Assembly (NCBI RefSeq): GCF_023276435.1
Contig: NZ_JALLPO010000002.1
Coordinates: 248,001-312,000 of the forward strand
Direction of reading: 5' to 3'
Source: Sphaerisporangium perillae
GTDB taxonomy: Bacteria > Actinomycetota > Actinomycetes > Streptosporangiales > Streptosporangiaceae
Length of the DNA: 64,000 nt
The notes beneath the pieces were generated by a model. That model was not told the DNA's origin. It did no database searches and saw nothing but the letters and a program-made list of their open reading frames with translations. The stretch's first letter is position 1. The number at the start of each line of letters is the position of its first letter. The position numbers were made by a program, and so were the translations under genes. This document shows positions 18,145-27,025 of this stretch, in pieces.

Positions 18145-18825
18145 CTACAGCCGCCGGCCATCGTCGGGCACTGGCGGTTCGTCGTCCTCCAGCGCCCGGT
18201 ACAGCGTGGAGCGGCCGATGCCGAGACGCTTGGCGATCGCGGTGACCGACTCGCCGCGGGCCCGGCGGGCGCGAGCGATGGCCATGACGTCGTCGGTGAC
18301 GGTGACCGGGCGGCCGCCCTTGCGGCCGTGCGTTGCGGCCGCCGCCAGTCCGTCCAGGGTGCGCTCGCTGATCAGGTCGCGTTCCATCTCAGCCGCCATC
18401 GCCGCGACCATGAACAGCATCTTGTCGGCCACGGTCTGCCCGCCCGGCCGGTGGACCCCGGCGCAGATCCCCGACAGGATCTCCAGGTTGATCCCGCGCG
18501 GCGCGAGCTCGTCCTCGAGGAAGACCAGCAGCTCCTTCACCGAGCGGGCGATGCGGTCGGGCTTGTAGATGACCAGCGTGTCGCCGGTCTTCATCGCCGC
18601 CACCGTCTTGCGCAGCTTGGGCCGGTCTTTGCGGGTGCTGGCGGTCTCCTCCACGATCTCGCGGCAGTGCGCGGCCGTCAGGGCCTCCATCTGGGACAGG
18701 TGGTCCTGGGCGCGGGTGGAGATCCGGGCGTAGCCGATCCGGATCGCGTTCGACGGGACGCTGCCGGCGGTCGACTCCGCTGCGGCAAGGCCGACGGCGT
18801 GCTCGGTGGAGGTGTTCACCGGCAC
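18145..18825 (-). CDS. Small serine recombinase (resolvase/invertase family)
   Basis: A 226-residue site-specific recombinase. IRIGYARISTRAQD carries the nucleophilic serine (about residue 36), KPDRIARS and RPKLRKTVAAMKTGDTLVIYKPDR the conserved arginines, MVAAMAAEMERDLISERT the long E helix, and GRKGGRPVTVTDD leads into a C-terminal helix-turn-helix (ESVTAIAKRLGIGRSTLYRAL). A longer frame to 19086 exists, but its first 80 or so codons cover the palindromic sites at 18841-18962 and the tail of another broken gene. The GTG at 18825 gives the normal family size. Cointegrate resolution or inversion is expected; no transposase is nearby. Confidence 0.85.
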   Translation of the reverse strand: MPVNTSTEHAVGLAAAESTAGSVPSNAIRIGYARISTRAQDHLSQMEALTAAHCREIVEETASTRKDRPKLRKTVAAMKTGDTLVIYKPDRIARSVKELLVFLEDELAPRGINLEILSGICAGVHRPGGQTVADKMLFMVAAMAAEMERDLISERTLDGLAAAATHGRKGGRPVTVTDDVMAIARARRARGESVTAIAKRLGIGRSTLYRALEDDEPPVPDDGRRL

Positions 18826-18840
18826 ATCGTCTCGATAACG

Positions 18841-18962
18841 GTCCCGTAACTCAATCCCCGGGTCCGGTGTTTCTAGACGGATTCCGGGACTGATCTTCTT
18901 GGGCGAACACGACTCCGGGCCGTCCAGCTCAGAGCCGTCCCGTAAACGACCGTTTCCGGGAC
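18841..18962. repeat. Inverted half-sites upstream of the recombinase (res-like)
   Basis: GTCCCGTAA at 18841 is inverted as TTCCGGGAC at 18892-18900. A tighter palindrome lies at 18937-18962, with arms GTCCCGTAAACG and CGTTTCCGGGAC that pair at all but one position around a two-base centre. Four related half-sites in 122 bases directly before the recombinase start resemble the multi-subsite res regions of small serine recombinases, which also repress their own gene. This reading is inferred. Confidence 0.5.
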
Positions 18963-19165
18963 GTCCGCTCACGGACGAAGACGGGCCGGGCGAGGCCTCG
19001 ATCGGGCCCGCGGCCGCCACCTTGCTCGCCTGGTCGGCGGTGCGGTCGGCCCACCGCTTGGCCAGCGCGGCGAGCCTGGCGTTCACCTCCGCCTTGTCCC
19101 GAAGGTGCTCGTAGTGCTCCCTGGGTCTCAGCCACCAACGCCGCTGTGGGGAATCCGTCGTTCAA
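18963..19165 (-). pseudogene. C-terminal gene fragment upstream of the recombinase
   Basis: Minus-strand sequence reads MNDGFPTAALVAETQGAL in one frame and, after a shift near 19115, EHYEHLRDKAEVNARLAAL and KRWADRTADQASKVAAA in another. The second part is a convincing amphipathic helix. It probably is the tail of a gene lost by rearrangement. It is fused in frame to the long version of the recombinase ORF, another reason to distrust that longer start. The function is not recognised. Confidence 0.35.
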
Positions 19166-19294
19166 CAGCCGATCCGACCTGGTGCGCCATCCGCCACCCC
19201 ACCGAACGTCGCATCAGGGACCTCTTGTATAACTTCGGTATAAAAGCGACTAATAAGCACACTAGTGGCCATAGGGGCCGAAAGGGAACGCTCC

Positions 19295-19435
19295 ATGCAC
19301 GGGGATCACCCCACCTTGCTTGCCGGGCCGGGAAGCCCGGCGACGCTGTCGATCGTCTTGACCGCCGTCGCGGTGTTCGCCGTCGCATCCCTGCTGATTT
19401 ACCGGTTCGTCACCCGCCGCCGGAGGTCCCGTTGA
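19295..19435 (+). CDS. 46-residue single-pass membrane protein
   Basis: A short gene with ATG at 19295 preceded by AAAGGGAA. The product begins MHGDHPTLLAGPGSPATL, has one strong transmembrane segment (SIVLTAVAVFAVASLLIY) and ends in a basic tail RFVTRRRRSR. Its TGA overlaps the TTG start of the glycosyltransferase (TTGA), with GGAGG eight bases earlier inside its own coding region, so it is very likely a translationally coupled partner. No named family is recognised; a small subunit that anchors or stabilises the synthase is my inference. Confidence 0.6.
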   Translation: MHGDHPTLLAGPGSPATLSIVLTAVAVFAVASLLIYRFVTRRRRSR

Positions 19436-20733
19436 GGGCCCACCGACGGAACAACGAGAAGCTGCGGATGGTCGCGGCCGGGGCGCTGGTCCTGGGTGCC
19501 GCCGTCGCCTGGATCGTGATCTTCCGGACCTTCATCTCCAACCCCGGCCACTGGGAGTCGGCGGGCATCTACCTGCTCACCACGGGCGCCCTGATCGCCA
19601 TCTTGGGCTCGACGGTCTACCCGCGCCGGTTCACGCACCTGCCCCCGGTCAAGGGCCGCGTGGTGTGCATCGTCCCGGCCTACAACGAGACGACCGAGGC
19701 CCTGAACTCGACGATCACCGCGCTGCTCAACTCCTCCAGGCCTCCGGACGAGATCCACGTCGTGGACGACGGTTCGTCGACCCCGGTCATTCCGTTCGCC
19801 CACCCCCTTGTGTGGTGGCACCGCCGCGAGAACGGGGGTAAGCGGGAGGCCCAGGCCTTCGTCTTGCGGGAGTTGCGGTGCGCGCGCGACAAGGGGAGGG
19901 GACGGGCCGACTTCATCCTCACCGTCGACAGCGACAGCGTGATTGACCAGAACGCCATCCGGCACCTCCTGCGGGCCATGTCCGACCCGCGCGTCCAGGC
20001 CGCGACCGGTCTGCCGATGCTGCGCAACCGCAGCAAGAACCTCCTGACCAGGTTGCTCGACTTGGAGATGGTGTCGGCCTGCCTGACCCAGCGCGCGGCC
20101 CGGTCGCGGATGGGCGTGGTAGCCCCGTGCTCCGGCGCGCTCACCCTGTACCGGGCCGACCTGGTCCTGGACAACCTGGAGGACTACGTCAACTCCGGCA
20201 CCGTGGGCGACGACCGGCGCCTGACCCACTACGCCCTCCAGCGGGGCCAGACAGTGTCCGTGGACGACGCCTGGGTATTCACGGACATGCCGGAGACCGT
20301 GAAGGCCACCTACCGGCAGCGGACCCGCTGGTACCGCTCCTACTGGATTTACGCCCTGTGGGAGGTCGCCAACCTGCGGCCGCTGCCGACGGCCTGGCGC
20401 ATCTACGCTATGGCCATGAGTGCGCTCAACCCCGTGGCGCTGGTGTGGATGGTCGTGGTCGCGCCACTCCTGGGCAAGCCGTTCCCCTGGGAGGGGGCGC
20501 TGTACTGGCTGGGCCTGACCTACATCATCGGCAGCCGGTACGCGTTCCGGCGGCCGAACGTCAGCGCCGCCGCCCGGGTTGCGACCTGGCTCATCGGGAC
20601 GCCGTTCCTGCTCTTGCTGCAGTACGGGGTGATCCGCCCGGCCATGTGGCACGCGGCGCTGACGGCCCGCCGCACCGGGTGGGTGACGCGTGGGCCGCAG
20701 GTCGACGCGCCGGCCCTGTCGATGGTCGCCTGA
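19432..20733 (+). CDS. Family 2 processive glycosyltransferase (hyaluronan/chitin-synthase-like)
   Basis: A 433-residue membrane glycosyltransferase. Two N-terminal transmembrane segments (MVAAGALVLGAAVAWIVIF and GIYLLTTGALIAILGSTVY) are followed by a GT2 catalytic domain: VCIVPAYNETTE, VVDDGSS, the metal-binding TVDSDSV, SGALTLYRAD, GDDRRLTHY and QRTRWYRSYW, the last two marking a processive synthase. Further transmembrane helices lie at the C-terminus. The start is either TTG at 19432 (GGAGG spacing, TTGA overlap) or ATG at 19468. Such enzymes polymerise and export a beta-linked polysaccharide; the sugar cannot be read. GC is lower than in the mtn or egt genes. Confidence 0.87.
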   Translation: MRAHRRNNEKLRMVAAGALVLGAAVAWIVIFRTFISNPGHWESAGIYLLTTGALIAILGSTVYPRRFTHLPPVKGRVVCIVPAYNETTEALNSTITALLNSSRPPDEIHVVDDGSSTPVIPFAHPLVWWHRRENGGKREAQAFVLRELRCARDKGRGRADFILTVDSDSVIDQNAIRHLLRAMSDPRVQAATGLPMLRNRSKNLLTRLLDLEMVSACLTQRAARSRMGVVAPCSGALTLYRADLVLDNLEDYVNSGTVGDDRRLTHYALQRGQTVSVDDAWVFTDMPETVKATYRQRTRWYRSYWIYALWEVANLRPLPTAWRIYAMAMSALNPVALVWMVVVAPLLGKPFPWEGALYWLGLTYIIGSRYAFRRPNVSAAARVATWLIGTPFLLLLQYGVIRPAMWHAALTARRTGWVTRGPQVDAPALSMVA

Positions 20734-21386
20734 GCACGGTCATGCAGAAGGACATCCATACGGATCGCAGAACGTACCAGAAACCACCAAACCCATACAA
20801 GATCGGCATCCATGATGGAACGCCGGCCGCTTCCCACCTGGGAAAACTCAGTCCAGGATCAGCTCATGGCGGGTTTCCGGCGTACCTTGGCCGGACCCCA
20901 AGGTAGAGCGGGGCCCGTCGCGGCTGTCCATCACGCCCCAGATGGCCTGTCGTTAAGGAGCGTGTCACCAGGTACACGCGAGGCGATATGACAGGGAACG
21001 TGTTCTCTTCGGGCGGCTTCATGCCTGGTGACGGCGCTGGTCGGCCCCGCTAGCGAGATCACCGATGTGGCCGGTAATCGCTGGTTCCCGGTCCCGTCAA
21101 GCGCTCTTGATCGTGTCTCTGACCTGGGCGTATAGGGATCGCGTGTACCTCGTGACACCAGTCTTACCGACACCCCGGTACGCCTTGGCGGTGTCGGTCG
21201 CAAGCCCCGACTGACGGCGGTGTTCCCTATGTCTCCAACGGTCAGCTGAAGATCCGCCAGCCTGACGGAACGGAGTTCAGCTTCTGGGCTCGTGCGGTTC
21301 AGCTTCCTGTGCCCGGTCGTTGGCAAGTTCGGCCCCCTTGGACTGCTCAGGGACTTGTGTGGTCGACTGGTAGGGGGACGTGTGGG
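20734..21386. other. 653-base non-coding or decayed stretch
   Basis: No supported gene. Short protein-like runs occur on the plus strand (around 21050 GNRWFPVPSSALDRVSDLGV, and around 21215-21310 YVSNGQLKIRQPDGTEF), suggesting remnants of one or two genes. The second runs in frame into the kinase start without a stop. No terminator or repeat was identified. Confidence 0.4.
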
Positions 21387-22805
21387 ATGAGTGCGCACAG
21401 TCGTATGTCGATTACTACACGCATCGCTTTGTTCGGCGGCGTGGTGGCGGCTCTGCTGTCTGCGCTGCTTGCGACAGTGCTAATGATCGGCATCAGGAAT
21501 TTCGTCACCGATAACCTCACCCAGGAACTCGCCGCGAACGCCGGCCGCCTGGCCATCCAACTGGAGCAGGACCAGGTGGGGTACCCCCTTGCGCACCATC
21601 ACGCCCGCGACGTGCAGGTTGTCGACTCACGGGGTCGGGTAGTCGCCTCGACCGATGATCTACGGGGCAAGCCGCGAATGACGCGGTTCACCCCCGGCGG
21701 CGAGGAAGCCGCAACCTCCGTCGTGTGCGGTGGGGTCTTCCCGCCCGGCGAATGCGAGATCGTGGTCGCACAATGGGCCAACCACGCTGGCGGGAGATGG
21801 ATCGTCTACAGTGCCTCCCCGGTACCCCCTCCATGGGTCGATCCGCGGCTGGCCGGCCTGGTGGTGGGGGGTGCGGCGGCGCTCGCCGGGGCCGCCACCT
21901 ATCTCGGCTACCGAATCGCCAGGGCAGCCCTCAGGCCGGTGCACGCCATCCGGGCCGAACTCGACGAGATCACCGCGGCCTCTCCCGGCCGGGTACCGGT
22001 ACCACCCAGCGAGGACGAGATCCGCGCTCTGGCCGACAGTGTCAACAACACGCTGAGCCGGCTGCATGCCGCGATGGAACAGCTTCGCCAGTTCGTCTCC
22101 GACGCATCCCACGATCTGCGCAGTCCGATCGCCGCTATGCGGGCCGAGGTAGAGGATGCTCTGGTCGCACCGCAGGAGACCAGCGTGACCACGGTGGGGA
22201 GCGCCGTTCTCGGCAGTCTGGACCGGCTGCAGGCGATCTCGCAGGATCTGCTGACCCTTGCACGGCTGGACGCGGGGGTGCCGGGCGCACGCGAGCGGGT
22301 CGACCTGACCGAGCTCGTTTCCGCGGAGTGCCGGATCCGCCACACTTCGGCGAAGAGGGTCGAATGCTCGCTTGAATTCGGCGTTGTGGTGATCGGCGAC
22401 CGGGGACGGCTTGGCCGCCTGCTCACCAACCTTGTCGACAACGCCCAACGGCATGCTGAAACCAAGATCAACGTCACGCTGCGGCGCGAGCCGAGCGACG
22501 AGTCCGGCGATCAACGCTTCCCGCACGGTGTCGCCGTACTGGAGGTGCTCGACGACGGGGCCGGTATCGATCCCGACAAGCGGGAGCTGGTGTTCCAGCG
22601 GTTCATGCGGCTGGACGCATCCCGTAACAAGGACCCAGGAGGCACCGGACTGGGCCTGCCGATCGCCCGGCAGATCGCCGAGGCCATCGGGGGGACCCTC
22701 CGGATCGAGGACAGCCCTCACGGCGCGCGCTTCGTCCTCCGCCTACCGTCCGCCTCGTCGGCGAGCGAGCACGCCCCGCGCCGCGGCCACGACGCCGGGA
22801 GGTGA
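21387..22805 (+). CDS. Sensor histidine kinase without adjacent response regulator
   Basis: A 472-residue HisKA-type kinase. The first transmembrane segment is IALFGGVVAALLSALLATVLMIG, an extracytoplasmic sensor of about 120 residues contains the pair VVCGGVFPPGECEIV with two cysteines, and the second membrane segment is LAGLVVGGAAALAGAATYLGY. HAMP follows, then the phospho-acceptor VSDASHDLRSPIAAMR, N-box NLVDNAQRHA, DDGAGID and GTGLGLPIARQIAEAIGG. I chose ATG at 21387 (GGGGGACGTGTGGG upstream); the frame is open further upstream but shows decayed sequence. No response regulator lies on either side, unlike the complete pair at 28759-31118. Confidence 0.88.
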   Translation: MSAHSRMSITTRIALFGGVVAALLSALLATVLMIGIRNFVTDNLTQELAANAGRLAIQLEQDQVGYPLAHHHARDVQVVDSRGRVVASTDDLRGKPRMTRFTPGGEEAATSVVCGGVFPPGECEIVVAQWANHAGGRWIVYSASPVPPPWVDPRLAGLVVGGAAALAGAATYLGYRIARAALRPVHAIRAELDEITAASPGRVPVPPSEDEIRALADSVNNTLSRLHAAMEQLRQFVSDASHDLRSPIAAMRAEVEDALVAPQETSVTTVGSAVLGSLDRLQAISQDLLTLARLDAGVPGARERVDLTELVSAECRIRHTSAKRVECSLEFGVVVIGDRGRLGRLLTNLVDNAQRHAETKINVTLRREPSDESGDQRFPHGVAVLEVLDDGAGIDPDKRELVFQRFMRLDASRNKDPGGTGLGLPIARQIAEAIGGTLRIEDSPHGARFVLRLPSASSASEHAPRRGHDAGR

Positions 22806-22946
22806 GGACTGATGGGCCAGGACCGCACGCTGGTGGTGTGCGGGGGCCGCACCCACAAGGGCCGGAACGGATCGCTGCCCGCCGTGTCGAACGGCCGCTG
22901 ATCGGAGCCAGGCTTCGGTGGGAGACGTTTGAGGTGCGGGTGGCTG

Positions 22947-23222
22947 TCACCCGGCGCTGTCGTCTGCTTCCTCGGCCATTTCGGTCAGGATGTTGGCGGC
23001 GTCTTGGTTGCCGCCGCTGGCAAGGCGGCGCATCTCGCCAACGTCGCCTCGTTCTTGCGCCAGCTCGACGAGCTGATCGGCGGCGTCTTTGCTGCCCGCG
23101 TCGGCGAGGCGGCGTAGCTCTTCCATGTCGCCGTGCTCGGCTGCGAGTTCGACGAGCTGGCCGATAGCGTCTGGGTCGCTGTCCGCAATCCCGAGCATGG
23201 CCAGGTGATCATTGCGGTTCAT
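22947..23222 (-). CDS. Short helical-repeat protein
   Basis: A 91-residue acidic protein made of two and a half copies of a helical repeat: QLVELAAEHGDMEELRRLADAG, QLVELAQERGDVGEMRRLASGG, and a last partial NILTEMAEEAD. Such HEAT/Sel1-like repeats are frequent in actinobacterial accessory regions and usually mediate protein contacts. ATG at 23222 overlaps the stop of the truncated hydrolase (ATGA), so both were one operon. Function unknown. Confidence 0.65.
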   Translation of the reverse strand: MNRNDHLAMLGIADSDPDAIGQLVELAAEHGDMEELRRLADAGSKDAADQLVELAQERGDVGEMRRLASGGNQDAANILTEMAEEADDSAG

Positions 23223-23569
23223 GCCGCACCCCTTGCCGCTTCTTCTTTGTCGGCCGTCGGCTGGTTGCTGCTGAGCAGGTCTGCGATCGCGTCTCGCACT
23301 GCCTGTTCGCCGCGCAGGTGGATCGTGACATGGCCGGCTTCGACTGGCCGGACTTCTCCTCGGGGTACTGAGTTGGCGAAGTCGGTGTAGAGCCGGAACT
23401 TGGCTTCGATTTCCTCCTGCAGTAGGGCCTCTGGGATGCCTTGGGAGACAACCGCTTTGAACGGGTCGACCTTGGTGGAGGAAAGGATGAGGAGCGGGAC
23501 GTCGGGCAAGGGGCCGGCTGCGAGTGCAGGCAGGCGTCCCGGTCGATCCGATCGTGGGACGGCCGTCAA
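23219..23569 (-). pseudogene. Alpha/beta hydrolase, C-terminal fragment
   Basis: About 95 recognisable residues remain: LPDVPLLILSSTKVDPFKA is the strand before the acid residue, and EAGHVTIHLRGEQAVRDAIADLL contains the catalytic histidine and last helix of an alpha/beta hydrolase. The oxyanion hole, nucleophile elbow and the first 150 or so residues are absent, and the possible start at 23569 has no signal for the fold. The break lies ten bases beyond the end of the WD40 gene, so a deletion probably fused this remnant to that locus. Confidence 0.7.
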
Positions 23570-23578
23570 GGGCGGACT

Positions 23579-26500
23579 TCAGCGCGGGCAGCGCAGATCC
23601 GATGGGGCCGAGGTGCTCATGTACTGCCGCCACTGGGCGGCGGTGATGTCACGCCCGGCGGAATCGCACGCGGTACGCAGCCAGGCGTCGTGGTCGATCT
23701 GCCACTCGGCCACCACGCCCACGCCGGCGAGCCCGGCCGCCTCGGTGGCGGTGACCAGTTTCTTGCCGTCGGCCGAGAACTCCAGGCCGATGGAGTTGGG
23801 TTTGAGGCCCTTGGGCACAGGAAGCGTGCCGAGCTGATATCCAGAGGGGTAGTCGAAGAGCTTGGCGGTGCCCTCGGAGTCCGTTTCGGCGAACGTGCCG
23901 GCGCCGTTGACGACGGGACCGGTGACGCTGTCGCTCAGCCCGCGCAGGGTGCCGACGCGCGTGCTGCCAGGAGAGTTCCAGACCTCCAGCGTGCCGTCGC
24001 GCCGCTGGATCAGCAGCCTGTCCTCGACGAAGGCGACACCGGTCGCCTCGTCACCTCCGATCGCCCTGATGTGCCCGGTGGTGATGTCGATGACGCTGAC
24101 CTTGCCGCCATCGGGGTCGATGACGGCGGCGTGCGCCGTTCCGGCGTCCACGGCCGCGTAGCCCTGTGGCAGTGACGACGTCCCGCCCGAGACCGGGGCC
24201 ATGTCCGCGGGGCCTGGCACTCTCCGCAGGATCTTCCCCGTCGTCGGGTCCCTGATGGTCACGGTGCCGGAACCGGCCACCGCCACGACCCGCCGGCCGT
24301 CGGGGGTCAGCCGCAGCAGCGTCGGCGGGTCGTTCAGGTGCGGCGGATCGACCGGTGCGGGCCACGAGCCGACCGTGGGGAGCCCGGGCGCGAGGGCGCG
24401 GATCCGGGCGCTCCCATCCTGAGTGCCGACCAGGATGATCTTCGTGCCGTCGGCCGTCCACAGCGGGGGGCTGTAGACGTCCTGAAGGATCGGCGACGCC
24501 CGCTCCGTCTGGCGGTTGGTGATCCCCGAGCCGAGTTCCTGCACGTCCAGGGTGAGGCCGTCGCCGTCCACGAGGACGACGTGGCGCCCGCCGGGCTGGA
24601 GTCCGATCCGGGGCCCCGGACAGGCGTTGCAGGAATCGGGGATCAACGCGTCCGAGGCGGTGCCGATGCGGGAGATCTGGCCGAGATCCCAGAGGGTCAG
24701 CATGCCGCCGGACGCCGAGACCAGCCGGTCGCCGTCCGTGCCCAGAAAGGCGACGCTGCCGGCGGTGACCGGCCCCGCCCCGGTGAGCACGGTGGGTGCC
24801 TCCCGCTTCTCTTTCGGCGGGGTGCTCCTGGAGACGTAGATCATGGTGTTGGCGGCCTGTGCCGCACGTGAGCCGTCGGCGCTGAGCGCCAGCGCCACCG
24901 GATTCGCGCCCCGGGTTTCGGCGACGAGGCCGAACGCGTCGAGGTCGGGCGAGCCGCTGGTGCGCCACAGCGGCAACCAGGTGTCGGCGTTGGTGTAGGT
25001 GACGTATCGGCCGTCCGCCGAGAGTGCCGAGGCCCAGTTGTGGATCCCGAACCCGATCGTGCTGCCTGCGATGCGCTTCAGCTCCGGTGTGGACAGGCGC
25101 ACCCAGGTGCCGTAAGCCCCGTCGAGCAGCACGATGTGCCCGTCGTCGGCGAATGAGACGCGCTCGGGAGTGCTGCCCATGTCCTTCAAGGGGACATGCC
25201 GGGTACGGCCGCTGGTCAGGTCCAGGAGCGAGAGTCCGGATGTCAGGTTCTCCTCGTCCTCGGTGGACACGGCGACGAACCGTCCGGACGGAGAGACGGC
25301 CACGGCCGTGGGCGGATGTCCGGCCGGGAGGCCGAGTGAGGCGACAGGCCGTGTGGCGGACCAGATCAGCACGGTCCTGTCGTCGATGGCCGCCCCGGTT
25401 CCGCCGTCCGTGTCGGTCGCGATCATCCGCACGGCGCCGTGGAGCTTGACCGTCCGCTTCTTCTCGGCCTTCTTCAGGTCGCTGGAAAGCCTCCACATCA
25501 CGACATTTCCGTCTTTGGTCCCCGCTGCGACGGTCTGCCCGTCACCGGAGGCCGCGGTCGCCGAGATCGCGCCCCCCGCCTGGAGGCTCCGCACCAGGTG
25601 AGGGCTGGCCGACACCGCCTGGAACAGGGCGGCCCGGGTCTGCGGCGTCGGGTCATGGTGGTACGCCTGGGCCGCGAACAGCTGTGCCAGGCCGGCGTCG
25701 CTGTTCAACAAGGTGGTGGCGACATCCGCGAGCTTGGCCGCCGTGTGCCTCCGGGCGGTGGCGTCGGCCTGGACCTTCGAGACGACCATGCCGGTGGTCG
25801 TGGCGACGGCGAGCACCGCGGCGGCGGTGACCAGACGACCGGTACGCCACTGCCGGGCGTACCGGTCGGCCTGCCGCAGGGTCGTGGCGAACTTGACCGT
25901 GGCGGGCGGATGGGAGATGTCCGCCCGGTTCTCCTCAGGGGCGATGAGCCGCCAGCGCTTCCTGCGTGCCACCTGCAGCTTGGCGCCGAGCCCGCTGACG
26001 TGCCGTAGACGCGCGCCTTCGTCGAGGCGACCGGTCACGGCGGTCGTGGGCCGCAGGCCGTACACGACTCCGCGCAGCCCGGCCACGCTGGGGCGGCGCG
26101 AGACGGGATGGCGGAACAACTCGCGCAGACCCAGGGCGAAGGCCGCGCCGAGCGAGCCGCCGCTGATCCGCAGGGCGGGTGAGGGGCGGTCGGACAGCAC
26201 GATCCGCCAGAGCACACATCTGCCCTTGTCCACCCAAGGGGAGGCCTGCCAGGCATGGGAGAGCGACGCCGCGAAGGAATGTCCGCCGCTGGACGCCCCG
26301 GCCATCGCCTGTGGGTCCGGGAACAGGCCCACCGGCCCCGCCGGGAACTCCCGGAGCTCCAGCACGCCCGCGGTGCCGTCTTCCTGGCCGGTGTCGCCGT
26401 GATCGGCCCGGTCGAAGACGACGGACACCCGGACGACGGGCCGCTTGCGCCGCTCCGCGCCCGCCAGCAGCAGCGCGGTGAGGCCGACCATGACCTGTGC

Positions 26501-27025
26501 CGGACCGCTCGCCGTGTCGAGCAGGGAGCCGAGCCGGAGCGCGACCCGTTCCGGGGCGCCGGGCACCGCTCTGCCCGGCAACGCGAAATCGCCGAGCGGC
26601 GGACCGGAAGGCAGCAGCCTGCTCTCGTCCCACGCCTCGGCCGCCGGCCTCAGGGCTTCCAGGTGTTCCCGGCATGGGCTGAAAGGGCAGCCGAGAGCTC
26701 TGGCCACCAGGTATGCGGGGTCGGCTGGATTGCGCCCGGCCGGGCCGTCGTCGGGGGCGTTCTTGTTGATCCAGCTCCGCCAGCGCTCGGCCTGGCTCTG
26801 GAAGAGCCAGCCGGGATCCTCGCGTACGGCCTCCTGGCAGCACTTCCACCAGAGCTGTTCCCGGCCGATCAACCGGTCGAGGAGGGCCCCGCCGCTTGCT
26901 CCGCGCCGGGTCGCCAGGTCGCCGAACCGTTCTTCCAGCGCGGTTCTGTGCGAAAGCCGCCTCCGCCCGGGCTCGGGCCCTCTGCCTGGCGTGCGGGGAC
27001 CGCCATCGCCGCCGGGGACGGTCAC
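23579..27025 (-). CDS. Lon-type protease-like domain, transmembrane helix and WD40-like propeller
   Basis: A 1148-residue protein; GTG at 27025 overlaps the previous stop (GTGA). Residues 30-130 are helical with Trp/Cys-rich parts (EQLWWKCCQEAV, LGCPFSPCREHL). Residues about 150-370 match the Lon (S16) protease fold: ISGGSLGAAFALGL around Ser291 corresponds to the serine motif, TGRLDEGARLRHVSGLGAKL around Lys349 to the lysine motif, and LIAPEENRADI to the strand after it. Residues 398-416 form one transmembrane helix, followed by an ALxxxLxxQAYxxxPTxQTRxxLF-like segment common before propellers. About 470-1115 are WD40-like blades. No AAA+ domain is present. A membrane-tethered sensor-protease is inferred; the similarity was judged by eye. 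Confidence 0.72.
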   Translation of the reverse strand: MTVPGGDGGPRTPGRGPEPGRRRLSHRTALEERFGDLATRRGASGGALLDRLIGREQLWWKCCQEAVREDPGWLFQSQAERWRSWINKNAPDDGPAGRNPADPAYLVARALGCPFSPCREHLEALRPAAEAWDESRLLPSGPPLGDFALPGRAVPGAPERVALRLGSLLDTASGPAQVMVGLTALLLAGAERRKRPVVRVSVVFDRADHGDTGQEDGTAGVLELREFPAGPVGLFPDPQAMAGASSGGHSFAASLSHAWQASPWVDKGRCVLWRIVLSDRPSPALRISGGSLGAAFALGLRELFRHPVSRRPSVAGLRGVVYGLRPTTAVTGRLDEGARLRHVSGLGAKLQVARRKRWRLIAPEENRADISHPPATVKFATTLRQADRYARQWRTGRLVTAAAVLAVATTTGMVVSKVQADATARRHTAAKLADVATTLLNSDAGLAQLFAAQAYHHDPTPQTRAALFQAVSASPHLVRSLQAGGAISATAASGDGQTVAAGTKDGNVVMWRLSSDLKKAEKKRTVKLHGAVRMIATDTDGGTGAAIDDRTVLIWSATRPVASLGLPAGHPPTAVAVSPSGRFVAVSTEDEENLTSGLSLLDLTSGRTRHVPLKDMGSTPERVSFADDGHIVLLDGAYGTWVRLSTPELKRIAGSTIGFGIHNWASALSADGRYVTYTNADTWLPLWRTSGSPDLDAFGLVAETRGANPVALALSADGSRAAQAANTMIYVSRSTPPKEKREAPTVLTGAGPVTAGSVAFLGTDGDRLVSASGGMLTLWDLGQISRIGTASDALIPDSCNACPGPRIGLQPGGRHVVLVDGDGLTLDVQELGSGITNRQTERASPILQDVYSPPLWTADGTKIILVGTQDGSARIRALAPGLPTVGSWPAPVDPPHLNDPPTLLRLTPDGRRVVAVAGSGTVTIRDPTTGKILRRVPGPADMAPVSGGTSSLPQGYAAVDAGTAHAAVIDPDGGKVSVIDITTGHIRAIGGDEATGVAFVEDRLLIQRRDGTLEVWNSPGSTRVGTLRGLSDSVTGPVVNGAGTFAETDSEGTAKLFDYPSGYQLGTLPVPKGLKPNSIGLEFSADGKKLVTATEAAGLAGVGVVAEWQIDHDAWLRTACDSAGRDITAAQWRQYMSTSAPSDLRCPR

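Noticed and set aside
19225-19245. Sequence ATAACTTCGGTATA resembles one arm of loxP with one inserted base.
   Set aside because: No second inverted arm follows at the needed spacing and no Cre-like gene is near; chance similarity in an AT-rich spot.
20931-21398. A 155-codon minus-strand frame in the gap before the orphan kinase.
   Set aside because: The translation is Arg/Thr/Pro-rich without structure and the start region has no ribosome-binding site.
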